Source: Candidatus Eisenbacteria bacterium (GTDB lineage Bacteria; Eisenbacteria; RBG-16-71-46; CAIMUX01; JAHJDP01). From it: a stretch of 47,772 bases of DNA. A model generated the notes under the pieces. That model did no database searches. It was not told where the DNA came from and saw only the letters and a program-made list of their open reading frames with translations. Positions within the stretch are counted from its first letter, which is position 1. Each line of letters starts with the position of its first letter. Below are positions 33,528 to 43,587 of the stretch, piece by piece. Position numbers and translations under genes: made by a program. The stretch lies in NCBI GenBank assembly GCA_018831195.1, contig JAHJDP010000116.1, forward strand, positions 1 to 47,772. Direction: 5' to 3'.

Positions 33528-34442
33528 ATGCGGTATTTGCTTTCCAAAGCTTATCAAGTTGTCGGGTTTGTCCTAGGTATTTTTCTTATGGGTCTGATGA
33601 TCTCGCCCGTCATGGCGGAAGATCCTGTGGGACGGATCAGTATCGGGGTCAATTTCGGTATCGCCGGCCTGGCCATGGATGATGTGAACCGGGAAATCGA
33701 TCGCGGGAATGATTATTTGCGATTCAAGGGCCTGACCACCATGGACAGGCTCAGCTCCGGTTACAACGTCTACGGCGATTTTAAAACCGCCCTCAAAGAC
33801 CCCTTTTACATTTCTTTAGGGTATGGGACTCTCACCGCTCTTTCGGAGGTCTCTTACAACCAGATCCTCTCCGCCAAAGCCGATGCCACCGTCATCTTCG
33901 GTCGGCTGCTCTACGCCATTCCATGGAGGCCATTCGAGAATGGCCGCCTTTTTGTGGGTGGCGGAGGGGTCCTACTGCGTGATGCCGTTCTTGAGATCGG
34001 GCATGAGCGGGATGAAGAGGCAAAGGTTCCCGAACGTAAAGAAATCATCAGTTTCAAGGGCTCCGGAAGCGGTTTCCAGTTCGATATATTGGGTGAATAC
34101 CTCATTGGCGATCACATGACATTCATGATGAATGCCGGCTACCGATTCGCCACCGCCGACTACGACGATTGGTCGATAGCGATCAGGCATGCCGATCATC
34201 AGGCCTATCGCGGCATCGATGCCTTCGCTGATGATGAGCAACTCTTCTGGGCGTATAGAGACATCGACGCCTTCCTGCTCCACTCATTTCTTCAAGATCC
34301 CGGCAATAGACCGGATCCGGACGATGAAGAAGCCGCCAATGCCGATGGACCACCGATCAACACTCTAAAGGTAGTCGACAATCTCAATCTCGATTTCAGT
34401 GGGGCACGGTTCGAGGTGGGGTTGAGATTTTACTTCTTCTAA
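33528..34442 (+). CDS. Probable outer-membrane beta-barrel protein
   Basis: The 304-residue protein starts at the ATG 33528, 7 nt after GGAG, with a signal peptide ending ISPVMA-ED. The mature part alternates polar and hydrophobic residues (VFGRLLYAIPW, FQFDILGEYLIGDHMTFMMNAGYRF), with long acidic loops, and the last strand GARFEVGLRFYFF ends in Phe as expected for BAM-inserted barrels. No family-specific motif is recognised. It ends 8 nt before a convergent glycosyltransferase gene. The upstream gap (33318-33527) is divergent from the glycosyltransferase and must contain both promoters. Confidence 0.75.
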   Translation: MRYLLSKAYQVVGFVLGIFLMGLMISPVMAEDPVGRISIGVNFGIAGLAMDDVNREIDRGNDYLRFKGLTTMDRLSSGYNVYGDFKTALKDPFYISLGYGTLTALSEVSYNQILSAKADATVIFGRLLYAIPWRPFENGRLFVGGGGVLLRDAVLEIGHERDEEAKVPERKEIISFKGSGSGFQFDILGEYLIGDHMTFMMNAGYRFATADYDDWSIAIRHADHQAYRGIDAFADDEQLFWAYRDIDAFLLHSFLQDPGNRPDPDDEEAANADGPPINTLKVVDNLNLDFSGARFEVGLRFYFF

Positions 34443-34450
34443 TCCTCAAT

Positions 34451-35335
34451 TCAAGGCAGGAGTCTGTAGTTCTTATATTCGCCGAACCGGGTATGAAAGA
34501 TTTTGTTCTCCACCCAGGTTAAAATTCTCGTCGAAAGCCGATTGTGTTCATGCCCGGCATCATCGGTCCCCCAATCATCAGAATTCCAATCTTTAAGGGC
34601 GATGCGTTCAGACATAACTTTAGGATGCGTGCCCCGGAATTTCGCTAGATGCTGCAGGGTCCCATAGCGGAAGGCTTCCTTGGGATCAGGGTGGCGGTCC
34701 TTGACCCAGCTCTCATCGTGATGAAGCCGATCGAGGGCGATTGTCTTTTTCTTCATGAAGGAGGGATGCCGGACCCAGCCATAGTGGAAAATGCGGGCCT
34801 TGCAGTGTTTGACATGGATTTTCTTCTCATCCTTACGGAATCCCTGAGCACTTTTCCATGATCGGATCCCGATTCCTCCTCGAATCACGCGGACTTCACG
34901 CCGATACCAATTGCGAGCGGTATGATACCGGTCATAGTCTCCCCAGAAGTGAAGGTAATCGAAGAGCAGGCCTTCAACTCGGGGATCGTCAAGATATCTT
35001 TCCATGGCCTCGCGGATCATGGGATGATCCGCTTCATGGACGACCTCATCCGCCTGGATATAAAAACACCAGTCCCCTGTGCAAGCATCCAGAGCGATGT
35101 TGGACTGAACCGCATTGATTTTACCGTGCACGAAGTGGGCGGAGTCCCACTCCGTTTCAATAATGCGGATCTTGGGATCACCGATGCCGCGTATGGCTTC
35201 AAGAGTTCCATCTTCCCCCTTGCCGACCGCGATGACGAATTCATCGCACAGGGGTAGGATAGAACAGATGGCCTCCACAATCGGGTAATCAAGGAGGAGT
35301 GCATTTCTGACCATGGAAAATCCGCTGACCTTCAT
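34451..35335 (-). CDS. Family 2 glycosyltransferase
   Basis: This GT-A enzyme begins KVSGFSMVRNALLLDYPIVEAICSILPLCDEFVIAVG and has DGT, the QADEVVH segment in place of the DxD metal motif, and a C-terminal region rich in His, Trp and Arg (HYGWVRHPSFMKKK). It resembles lipopolysaccharide-type glycosyltransferases acting on core sugars, but the acceptor is unknown. The ATG at 35335 is preferred to 35371 because the fold begins there; its 5' end overlaps the start of the divergent S55 gene by 23 nt. Confidence 0.85.
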   Translation of the reverse strand: MKVSGFSMVRNALLLDYPIVEAICSILPLCDEFVIAVGKGEDGTLEAIRGIGDPKIRIIETEWDSAHFVHGKINAVQSNIALDACTGDWCFYIQADEVVHEADHPMIREAMERYLDDPRVEGLLFDYLHFWGDYDRYHTARNWYRREVRVIRGGIGIRSWKSAQGFRKDEKKIHVKHCKARIFHYGWVRHPSFMKKKTIALDRLHHDESWVKDRHPDPKEAFRYGTLQHLAKFRGTHPKVMSERIALKDWNSDDWGTDDAGHEHNRLSTRILTWVENKIFHTRFGEYKNYRLLP

Positions 35336-37343
35336 GCGACCTATCTTAAGGCGGTCTATTCCGCCTCTCAACTACAGCCTTCTCTGCAGCTTGATTACAT
35401 TGCACTTTTTTTTCGCCGCCGCGAAGGGAGAGGCCTCCACACCCTTCGAGTGGGGTGATAAACCTCTGCCGATCTTCCCCCTGGAAGAGATTAAACCCGG
35501 TCTGAGGGGCGTTGGCTGGTCCGTCTTCAGGGGATCGGAGCCGGACAGTTTCGGTGTGGAGATCCTTGGCGTCATGAAGGGAACGGGACCCAACTCCAGC
35601 CGGATTCTTTTCATCGCTGAGGGTGAGTTTCTCCAAAAGACCGGCATTGTATCCGGAATGAGCGGGAGCCCGGTTTTGATTGATGGACGGCTTGTCGGCG
35701 CCGCGGCCTTCGCCTATGGATTTGCAAAGGACCCGATCGGAGCGATTACGCCGATCGGGGAGATGATGGCGATTCTTGATCTTCCCGCCGATACCTTGAG
35801 AGCCAAAACGGGGATGCCCAGAAAGGGCGATGTCGACTTCAGAACGACCCGGGACGGGGGACCGGGGGATCTCATCGCCTGGCGCTCCCTGTGTGAGGAT
35901 CCAAAGGCTTGGGCTGAAAAGCTTGTCGGCCCCTACGCCACCGCCGGGGCGACGGCAACCGCGACTTCGCTGATTCCGATCCAAACACCCGTATCGATCT
36001 CGCCCATGACTCCTGATGCGAGAACTCTGATGACGCCTCTCTTTGAAGCCTTGGGATGGATCCCTTCTGAATCGATTCCATCGACAACACTCGATCGACT
36101 GATTGAAAACGCGACGCCCGCCGCCGGATGTGGCCTGGGCGACTCTCAAGCCCATCCTCTGAGCGCGGCCGCCGGCGCCGGTGGGTCAGAGGGAAGACCG
36201 GGACCCATTGTCCCCGGTAGCTCCATCGGCGCCCGGCTTCTGGGAGGTGACGCCGATCTCACGGCTATAGGAACGGTGACCTATCGTTCCGGCAATCGAA
36301 TCCTTGCCTTCGGCCACCCGATGATGAATAGCGGCGCCCTCTTTATGCCGCTGGTTCAAGCCGAGATCCACGGTGTGATGCCCAGCCGGAATGTATCGTT
36401 CAAAATGGGAAGCGGGGGAGAGACCGTCGGCACCCTGGTCCAGGATCAGCGCGCCGGTATCTCCGGTGTTCTCGGTTTTCCGCCGAAGACGCTTCCCATG
36501 GAGGTCTCCATACGCGATCCCCTCGGTGTGAAACGTGAGTATCATTTTGACCTGGTCCGGCAGCAGTTCCTGACACCCTTTCTTGTCGCCTGGGCCGCTT
36601 CAAACAGCTTTACTTATAATTTGGCCGAAGCCGATGCGGTGACGGCCGATATCCGGATTCAAATTCATCTGACCGACGGACGCACGCTCCACTTCCGGGA
36701 TCTCATAAGCTCCCAACAACCCGCCGGGTCCCTCGGGCTTTCCGCGACTCAAATGATGACGTATCTCTTGCAAAGCACCTTCGCTCCGTTCCCCGTTGAA
36801 TCGATCTCCCTTGATGCCGGCATTGAATGGGGATTGAAGAGACTCGTTCTCGAGAAGGTCGAGGCGGATCAATCCTCTATTGAACCCGGCGACGTTGTCC
36901 GGCTGCGTGTCTTTATGCGGCAGCATGAGGGGAAGGCTGCATGGCGGGAATATGACGTACCGATTCCGAAACAGGTGCAAGGAGATCGCATTATCGTCAT
37001 CGCTTCATCATTCCAGGATTTTTTAACGTGGGATCAGGAACGCGCCCCTGAAAAGTACAGTCCCCAGGATTTTGAACATTTAATCGATCTGCTCGGAGAT
37101 TTGCCGTCGCAAGAAGATTTGATCATCCGTGTTTATGCTCCCTCGGCGGGGGCTCTAATACGTGGCCGCGAGGTCGGCAGCCTTCCCGGCTCCGTCCTCC
37201 GGATTCTGCAAGATCCCTCAACACAGGGAACGGTTTCTCCAATATCCGGCCTGCTGGTCTATGAAGAGCGGATTCCCCTGGGATATCAACTTCTCGGTGG
37301 ATCCGGGGTTGTCCTGCAAGTGACACGAAAGGGAGTAAAATGA
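35313..37343 (+). CDS. SpoIVB-type peptidase S55 domain protein
   Basis: The 676-residue protein has an N-terminal hydrophobic export segment (LLCSLITLHFFFAAA). It then has the S55 signature GIVSGMSGSPVLIDGRLVGAAAF (probable nucleophile Ser117) and GAITPI. Later, around residues 325-370, it has TVTYRSGNRILAFGHPMM and NVSFKMGSG, the other conserved S55 block. In Bacillus SpoIVB the GH block comes before the GMSGSP block; here the order is reversed. The protease probably acts in the periplasm. Its stop overlaps the propeller gene by 4 nt, so the two are likely partners. Confidence 0.85.
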   Translation: MENPLTFMRPILRRSIPPLNYSLLCSLITLHFFFAAAKGEASTPFEWGDKPLPIFPLEEIKPGLRGVGWSVFRGSEPDSFGVEILGVMKGTGPNSSRILFIAEGEFLQKTGIVSGMSGSPVLIDGRLVGAAAFAYGFAKDPIGAITPIGEMMAILDLPADTLRAKTGMPRKGDVDFRTTRDGGPGDLIAWRSLCEDPKAWAEKLVGPYATAGATATATSLIPIQTPVSISPMTPDARTLMTPLFEALGWIPSESIPSTTLDRLIENATPAAGCGLGDSQAHPLSAAAGAGGSEGRPGPIVPGSSIGARLLGGDADLTAIGTVTYRSGNRILAFGHPMMNSGALFMPLVQAEIHGVMPSRNVSFKMGSGGETVGTLVQDQRAGISGVLGFPPKTLPMEVSIRDPLGVKREYHFDLVRQQFLTPFLVAWAASNSFTYNLAEADAVTADIRIQIHLTDGRTLHFRDLISSQQPAGSLGLSATQMMTYLLQSTFAPFPVESISLDAGIEWGLKRLVLEKVEADQSSIEPGDVVRLRVFMRQHEGKAAWREYDVPIPKQVQGDRIIVIASSFQDFLTWDQERAPEKYSPQDFEHLIDLLGDLPSQEDLIIRVYAPSAGALIRGREVGSLPGSVLRILQDPSTQGTVSPISGLLVYEERIPLGYQLLGGSGVVLQVTRKGVK

Positions 37344-39541
37344 GCCACCATGTGAGTGCGAATATGGATGAGTTCCAGGGATTTGGAATAAAGCGCGCTT
37401 GGGGCCCGGGAGTCTTTGTCCTCATCGGTTTGCTTCTTCTGGGCTCTCTTCCAATCGATGCCGTCGAGACCCTGGAATTTATAACCTCGGCTGAAGCCGA
37501 ATTCCTACTGGGAACCTCTGAAGGATTTGGAATTTCATCCAAAGACTATCTGGTCCTCGCGCCTCACACGACGACACTGGCGGTTAACCTTGCTCCCTAT
37601 GTTTGGAAGCTATGCCAAGACCCCGAAGGAAGGATTTACGCTGCTACGGGCAGTGATGGGATTTTATACCGGCTCAATGCCGAAGGCGAGATCGAGAAAG
37701 AGATCAACTCTCATGAGTATGAGATCTTCGCTTTAACATTAGATGCAAAGGGCAGGCCCATTTTCGCCGGCGCGCCCAATGGCACGATTCAAATGTGGGA
37801 TAATGAAGAGGTCAGAACCCTCTTCGACGTTCCTGAGGGAATCGTTTGGACCCTTGTGGTTGGAGATGATGGCACCATCTATGCCTCGACAGGTGAACGG
37901 GGCCGCATCTACGCCATTAAGCAGGACGGCACCGCAAAATATATCTATGAAGCTCCCGAAACGCATATCGTCTCCATGGCCTGGGGAACGGGCGGTCGTC
38001 TCATCGCGGGGACCGACAGCCAGGGCCTGTTGCTCTCCATCGATCCGGCCACGGGTGATTCAGAGGTGCTCTATGATGCGCATCAGGAGGAGATCGCCGA
38101 AATTTTGACACTGGAGAATGGCGACATTATCTTCGCCGCCAATGGCGGGGCGGCCATGGGCAGGAAAAATGATGAAGAAGGTGTCAACGAATTCAGTTTA
38201 AATATCCGTCCGGCACCCGAGGGTCCCGTCGTCTACCGCCGGGAGGCATCGGGTCTCATCACCGATCTCTGGCGATGCCCCGAAGATGACATCCTCAGTC
38301 TGGCTCCGGCCGGTGAGGGATCGGTCTGGATCGGCACCGGATCCAACGGCGTCCTTTACCGCATCTATCCTGATGGGACATCTGAGCGCACTGCGGTGCT
38401 GGAGCAGAATCAGATTCTCACGCTTTTGAGCACCGACGCCGGCCTGCTTCTGGGGACGGGGAATGGCGGCGGCATCTATCGCCTCGATGGAAAGGGAATA
38501 GTCGCGGGAATTTATACATCCCAAGTTCTTGATGCCGGCGCAACCTCCACCTGGGGGACACCCTTCCTCAATATCGAATTGACTCCGGGCGCCGAACTCT
38601 CCTTCCTGACGCGGTCGGGTGCGACCAGCAATGTCGAAGCCGGATGGTCTGAGTGGTCGGCGATCGACCGCTCCGCCGGCGCGGCGATCAATTCGCCTCC
38701 GAATCGTTTTCTTCAATGGAAGATTGTATTGAATTCATCGGCCGTCTATGGAGAGACAGGGCCGAAGGTTTATGAAGTAAGGACACCCTACCTGAGGCCG
38801 AACCGGCCGCCGCGTATCCGCCAAATCATTGTTTCACCAAGTGAGGCAATGTTCACCGGAGGAACTTCCGTTCGTCCGGGCACTGTCTCGCAAACACTAC
38901 CGGGCGGCGTTCAGATCGATTATACATTCCAAGAAGCGGCGAATCGAACGAACAGCCTGCCGGCGGCCAAGTTAATGGGACCATGGGCAAAAATCTATCG
39001 AAGCGCCGTGTGGGAAGCGGATGATGTCGATGGGGATCGGCTGAGCTATGACATATCCTTCCGCCCCGTTGACGACAATGAGTGGACCCTCCTGGAGGAG
39101 GAGGTCATGGAGCCGGCTTATACATGGGATGCCTCAGCTTGGCCGGAGGGCAAGTATCAGATTCGGGTCCGCGCCACCGACCTGCCCGGCAACCCCGAAC
39201 AGTGGTCTTTGGAGACAATCGCGGAAAGCCATCCCTTCGAAATAGATCACACGCCCCCGGCGCTCGAGAATGTCCGGGCACAATCCATCGTTGATCAAGA
39301 GGGGCGCGCCATTCTCGTCAGCGGGCGGGCCGTGGATATGAGTCAGCGGATCGCCGCTCTCGAGGTCTCATTTGACGGCAAGGGATGGAAATCGATCGCG
39401 CCCAGCGATGGTATCCTCGACAGCCGGATCGAATCGTTTAGCGCAAGGATCTCAATCGGAAAGGATCTGCCGCGCTTCATAGCGGTACGCGCCCGCGACG
39501 CCATCGGCCACCCGGCTATCGCGCGAGCCCGGCTGGAATGA
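37340..39541 (+). CDS. Exported beta-propeller protein with C-terminal Ig/FnIII-like domains
   Basis: After a signal or anchor segment (residues ~20-40) the 733-residue protein shows at least six propeller-blade repeats of the type GRIYAATGSDGILYRLNAEG and GSVWIGTGSNGVLYRIYPDG (about 75-400). The second half has strand-rich domains with EWTLLEEEVMEPAYTWDASAWPEGKYQIRVRATDLPGNP, typical of FnIII-like modules. No catalytic motif is seen. It is co-translated with the S55 protease gene (ATGA overlap), and I infer a shared periplasmic function such as scaffold or regulator of the protease. Confidence 0.8.
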   Translation: MSHHVSANMDEFQGFGIKRAWGPGVFVLIGLLLLGSLPIDAVETLEFITSAEAEFLLGTSEGFGISSKDYLVLAPHTTTLAVNLAPYVWKLCQDPEGRIYAATGSDGILYRLNAEGEIEKEINSHEYEIFALTLDAKGRPIFAGAPNGTIQMWDNEEVRTLFDVPEGIVWTLVVGDDGTIYASTGERGRIYAIKQDGTAKYIYEAPETHIVSMAWGTGGRLIAGTDSQGLLLSIDPATGDSEVLYDAHQEEIAEILTLENGDIIFAANGGAAMGRKNDEEGVNEFSLNIRPAPEGPVVYRREASGLITDLWRCPEDDILSLAPAGEGSVWIGTGSNGVLYRIYPDGTSERTAVLEQNQILTLLSTDAGLLLGTGNGGGIYRLDGKGIVAGIYTSQVLDAGATSTWGTPFLNIELTPGAELSFLTRSGATSNVEAGWSEWSAIDRSAGAAINSPPNRFLQWKIVLNSSAVYGETGPKVYEVRTPYLRPNRPPRIRQIIVSPSEAMFTGGTSVRPGTVSQTLPGGVQIDYTFQEAANRTNSLPAAKLMGPWAKIYRSAVWEADDVDGDRLSYDISFRPVDDNEWTLLEEEVMEPAYTWDASAWPEGKYQIRVRATDLPGNPEQWSLETIAESHPFEIDHTPPALENVRAQSIVDQEGRAILVSGRAVDMSQRIAALEVSFDGKGWKSIAPSDGILDSRIESFSARISIGKDLPRFIAVRARDAIGHPAIARARLE

Positions 39542-39557
39542 TAGAAGCGTCCGCTCT

Positions 39558-40994
39558 CTAATAAGATTGCGACCAGACAACCCGATGGGGGCTATCCTTG
39601 CCGCAGACGAGACAGGGACCTTTGTTGCTGTCGTCCTGACCAAAAGGAAGGACCCGGATTGTCGCCTTGGTCTCTTCCTTCACCTTCTCCTCACACAACG
39701 GAGAACCGCACCAGCAGCCCTCGATGAAGCCGCCCTTTTCGGTGTTGGTCTTCAGGAATTCATCCCAGCTTTCCACCTGATGGGTCTTCTCCTCCCGATG
39801 CTTTAAGGCTTTCTGGAAGAGATCGACCTGCAATTGATCCAGGGTCTCCCGTAAGGCTTTATCAATCTCTGAAATGGCGACGAATGATTTCTGCCGATTA
39901 TCCCGGCGAACCAGGACGGCTTGGTCTTTCGCCACATCCCGCGGACCGACCTCGATGCGGACCGGTATGCCGATGAGCTCGGCATCGGCGTACTTCCATC
40001 CGGGCGTGAACTGGTCGCGGTCATCGACCTTAAGACGGAAGCGCTGCTTCAGGCCCGCCTCAATCGCCCGGGCCTTTTCCATGACAAGGCGCTTTTCATC
40101 ATCCGTCTTATAAATTGGAATGATCACCGCTTCAGTCGGGGCGAGCTTGGGTGGCAGGATGAGGCCCTTGTCATCGGAATGGGCCATGATCACCGCGCCG
40201 ATAAGCCGCGTCGAAACACCCCAGGATGTCTGCCAGCAATACTGCATTTGCCCCTGTTCATCCTGGAATCGAACATTGAAGACTTTTGAGAAATTTTGAC
40301 CCAGATTATGGGATGTCCCGGCTTGCAGCGCCTTCCCATCCTGCATCATCGCTTCGATCGCATAAGTCCGCAGGGCGCCGGCGAACTTCTCAGACTCGGT
40401 CTTCTGACCGGTCAAGACCGGAATCGCCATAACATCCTCAGAGAGGGTCTTGTAAACCTCCAGCATCTTCAGAGTCTCTTCCTCGCCCTCCTCGGCGGTG
40501 GCATGGGCCGTATGGCCTTCCTGCCAGAGAAACTCCGTCGTTCGCAGAAAGAGGCGGGTTCTCATTTCCCAACGGACCACATTGGCCCACTGGTTGATGA
40601 GGAGCGGAAGATCGCGGTATGACATGATCCATTTCGAATACATATCGTAAATGATCGTTTCTGACGTGGGACGGATGATCAGGGGTTCTTCAAGAAGTTT
40701 CCCTCCGCCATGCGTCACGACCGCTGTCTCCGGGGCGAATCCTTCTACATGCTCCGCCTCTCTTTTGAGAAACGACTCCGGGATCAAGAGAGGGAAATAG
40801 GCGTTTTTATGCCCGGTCTCCTTGATCATCGTATCGAGAGCCTTCTGCAGCAGCTCCCAGACCGCATACCCATTCGGACGGATGACCATGCACCCGCGGA
40901 CCGGCGAGTAATCGGCGAGTTGGGCCCTTAAAACGATATCCAGATACCACTGGGAGAAGTCATCCGCTCTTTTTGTGATTCCCTCTTCTGCCAT
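39558..40994 (-). CDS. proS: Prolyl-tRNA synthetase, archaeal/eukaryotic type
   Basis: The 478-residue enzyme starts at an ATG preceded by GAGGAG. It is of the short class (ProRS without the bacterial editing insertion), with [17 protein letters not shown], motif 2 [25 protein letters not shown], the [16 protein letters not shown] segment, and a C-terminal zinc-binding-like domain ([19 protein letters not shown]) ending in Tyr. Bacteria with this form usually gained it by transfer. The frame extends to 41060, but those residues are not part of the fold. It lies 16 nt from the convergent propeller gene. Confidence 0.95.
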   Translation of the reverse strand: MAEEGITKRADDFSQWYLDIVLRAQLADYSPVRGCMVIRPNGYAVWELLQKALDTMIKETGHKNAYFPLLIPESFLKREAEHVEGFAPETAVVTHGGGKLLEEPLIIRPTSETIIYDMYSKWIMSYRDLPLLINQWANVVRWEMRTRLFLRTTEFLWQEGHTAHATAEEGEEETLKMLEVYKTLSEDVMAIPVLTGQKTESEKFAGALRTYAIEAMMQDGKALQAGTSHNLGQNFSKVFNVRFQDEQGQMQYCWQTSWGVSTRLIGAVIMAHSDDKGLILPPKLAPTEAVIIPIYKTDDEKRLVMEKARAIEAGLKQRFRLKVDDRDQFTPGWKYADAELIGIPVRIEVGPRDVAKDQAVLVRRDNRQKSFVAISEIDKALRETLDQLQVDLFQKALKHREEKTHQVESWDEFLKTNTEKGGFIEGCWCGSPLCEEKVKEETKATIRVLPFGQDDSNKGPCLVCGKDSPHRVVWSQSY

Positions 40995-41082
40995 AATCCG
41001 CTCCTCTTTTCTGGGCTTGAACCGGTGGGCAGGATGCCACAGGCACAGGGAGGGTGTCAATCAGCTTGGCCGCCGGTTAATA

Positions 41083-42498
41083 TTATCGCCGCGGCGATGC
41101 GTCATCTGGTAGATAAAGTGTCTGCCCCACGTAAATCCGATCACTCCGAAGGCCGTTGGCGGATTTCAGATCGCTCAGGCTGATCTTAAAGCGATTGGAT
41201 ATCGACGAGAGGGTATCTCCATTTTTGACCTGGTACGTCGGCGGCCGCGGGGGTTGGTCCCATCGGGCGTTTTGGGGGATTTCAGCAAAGGCTTCCCAAA
41301 GATCCGGAACACTCCCCGCCGGTATCTTGACCGCATATCCCTTCGGGATGGCGCGTCTGCCGCCCCAGAAGGAAGGACCGAGTCCGGGGTTCAGCACAGC
41401 CAATTCGGAGGGTGAGACCTTGAGGGCCCGGCCCAACGCCCTGGAATTGACATATTGCGGGAGGATAAAACTCGTTTGCTTGATCGGTTGCCGATAAGGC
41501 AAGGGTCCGAAGTAGAGCTCCGGATTGACGGCAATCTCAAGAGCGGCGAGAAATTCGATATAGAAATTGCGTGAAGCGAATTGAAAGGACCGGCCCTTAT
41601 AATGGCGGATGATCGTCTCCACATCCCGTGTCCCCAGCTGCTCAATCGCCCGGCTCATACCGCCGGCCCCATGGTTATAGGCGATAATCGCCAGCGGCCA
41701 GGAACCGAGCGTATCGTAATTGTCTTTGAGGTGGCGCGCCGCGGCATGTGTGGCGATCAAGACATCTTTTCTTTCATCGATGTCATACCCAATTCGTAGA
41801 TAGCGCTGTCCGGTTGTGCCTGTGAACTGCCAGATGCCGACAGCCCCGGCATGCGAGTGCGCTTCGGGATTGAACGATGATTCTACATGGGGGAGAGCAG
41901 CGATCTGCTCAGGAACGCCATATTGCCTGAATATCTCGACCATGACCTGCTGCCAGCATCCCGCCCGGATCAAGCCTTCTCTAAAATTCTCCCACATGCC
42001 TCGTTGCGCCCGCACCGAATAGATGGCTTGCTGGAATCGCGTGGGCTCCAATCCGTCAAAGAGGCGGGCGACCCGTCTTTCTTCCCGCGTCCATTGAGGG
42101 GATGGTTTTGAGGCGAGGGATTTTAAAATATGTTGGTAATGACGGATCCGCGTACGGACCAATCGGGTTCGTTCCGTTTCTGAAGGAGTCCTCGATGTAT
42201 CCAGCACTTCATAGATTATCCCTAGATCATCGGAATCATGGATGAGTGTTTGTTGGGTGGAATAATGGGCGAAAACGCTCTTCCAGAATTCCACATCGGG
42301 CAGAAATCCGTCAGGATAGGGGAGGGTCTGGGAATCGATCACAAGATTCCAATTATGATAGGCGCCGATGGCCGGCGTCGTGATGGAGAAAATGGCCAGC
42401 GCAAAAAGGCTCACGAGGGTGCCCATGGCCGCATGGAGGCCGTCGCCAGGGAGGCCGAAGGCGCGGATCAATGATGCTCTGCTCTTTCCCCGATTCAT
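41083..42498 (-). CDS. MltD-like lytic transglycosylase with LysM domain
   Basis: The ATG at 42498 has GGAGAGA directly before it and gives a 471-residue protein with an N-terminal hydrophobic segment (MGTLVSLFALAIFSITTPAIGA). The catalytic domain has PHVESSFNPEAHSHAGAVGIWQF (catalytic Glu), then AARHLKDNY and AIIAYNHGAGG as in MltD/family 1D transglycosylases. One LysM domain closes the protein (YQVKNGDTLSSISNRFKISLSDLKSANGL). It cleaves peptidoglycan glycan strands in the periplasm. It is divergently arranged to the ABC operon; a start at 42582 would add 28 residues. Confidence 0.92.
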   Translation of the reverse strand: MNRGKSRASLIRAFGLPGDGLHAAMGTLVSLFALAIFSITTPAIGAYHNWNLVIDSQTLPYPDGFLPDVEFWKSVFAHYSTQQTLIHDSDDLGIIYEVLDTSRTPSETERTRLVRTRIRHYQHILKSLASKPSPQWTREERRVARLFDGLEPTRFQQAIYSVRAQRGMWENFREGLIRAGCWQQVMVEIFRQYGVPEQIAALPHVESSFNPEAHSHAGAVGIWQFTGTTGQRYLRIGYDIDERKDVLIATHAAARHLKDNYDTLGSWPLAIIAYNHGAGGMSRAIEQLGTRDVETIIRHYKGRSFQFASRNFYIEFLAALEIAVNPELYFGPLPYRQPIKQTSFILPQYVNSRALGRALKVSPSELAVLNPGLGPSFWGGRRAIPKGYAVKIPAGSVPDLWEAFAEIPQNARWDQPPRPPTYQVKNGDTLSSISNRFKISLSDLKSANGLRSDRIYVGQTLYLPDDASPRR

Positions 42499-42618
42499 TC
42501 TCTCCACTCTCTCAGATCGCTCTGGAAATTCTTTGGTGTTCTCTTTCTCTGATGTCACTATCGGCGTGGAGGCCGGGGACATTCAGTGATCCCAAATCTT
42601 TAGGAGACTCATCCGGTT

Positions 42619-43587
42619 ATGACCGGTTCCGCGAATCATACATCCATTAGACCACCCCTTCTCGAAGCAACCGAGCTTTGCCGGTATTACGGCACAGTTC
42701 GCGCGGTACATCAGCTCTCCCTGAGCATCTTCCCGGGGCAAATCGTCGGTCTTCTGGGACCCAACGGCGCGGGGAAAACGACCACGCTCCGGATGCTCGT
42801 CGGCTCTCAAGTCCCCAGCCAGGGCCGAGTGATGATTTCCGGATACGATGTTTTTCGCCAGGGGCCTCAAGCAAAGAAGTTCCTCGGCTATTTGCCGGAA
42901 AACCCAGGAATGGCCCGGGAGATGGATGTGATCAGTTATCTTGAGTTTGTCGCCCGTCTCAAGGGCATGAAAGGATACGAGATAGGGCCTTCGGTTCAGA
43001 ATGCGGTTAAGATATGGAATCTGAGGGAAGTGGCCCGCCGGCCCGTGGCCCAGCTCTCACGCGGTTTCCGACAGCGGACCGGCCTGGCCCAGGCCACCCT
43101 GAACAATCCTCCCCTCCTGATCCTGGACGAGCCGACCACCGGCCTCGATCCCAATCAGGCCGCCGACCTGAGGGGCACGTTGCGGCGGCATGCCGCCACC
43201 GGCGCGGTTCTCATTTCGACCCATCTTCTGGCGGAGGCAACCAGCCTTTGCGATCAACTGGTCATCCTTCACCGAGGCGAAGTCGTCGCTCAAGGAGATC
43301 GGCAGATTTTAACACAAAGGGTCGCTGATTCGGGGTCCCTGCGGGCTGTGATCCGCGGTGGAGCGAGGCTTGCCGAGATCGCGAGGCGCCGGGGCCTCAA
43401 GATAACGGCCAAGGGGGAAGGAGATCCGGACCATGAGTGGATTCTTGAGGGAACCTTGCCCGAGCAGGATCGCGATGTCCTACTCCAAGAGCTGATCGCG
43501 GCAAAGGGTGAGTTGGTCGAATGGACCGCCGGCGGCCGCACATTGGAGGATCTCTTCCGCCAACTGACGCAGGAGGGCAAGCCGTGA
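42619..43587 (+). CDS. GldA-like ABC transporter ATP-binding protein
   Basis: The 322-residue ATPase has Walker A GPNGAGKTT (47-55), signature AQLSRGFRQRTGLAQ, Walker B LLILDEPTTGLDP and the switch His in STHLLAE. A C-terminal region (about 235-322) follows, as in GldA and CcmA-type proteins. It powers the GldF-like permease encoded by the overlapping next gene. An AGGAG lies 14 nt before the ATG, longer than ideal. In Bacteroidetes GldA/F/G support gliding motility, but such operons are widespread in non-gliding bacteria, so no motility role is claimed. Confidence 0.92.
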   Translation: MTGSANHTSIRPPLLEATELCRYYGTVRAVHQLSLSIFPGQIVGLLGPNGAGKTTTLRMLVGSQVPSQGRVMISGYDVFRQGPQAKKFLGYLPENPGMAREMDVISYLEFVARLKGMKGYEIGPSVQNAVKIWNLREVARRPVAQLSRGFRQRTGLAQATLNNPPLLILDEPTTGLDPNQAADLRGTLRRHAATGAVLISTHLLAEATSLCDQLVILHRGEVVAQGDRQILTQRVADSGSLRAVIRGGARLAEIARRRGLKITAKGEGDPDHEWILEGTLPEQDRDVLLQELIAAKGELVEWTAGGRTLEDLFRQLTQEGKP

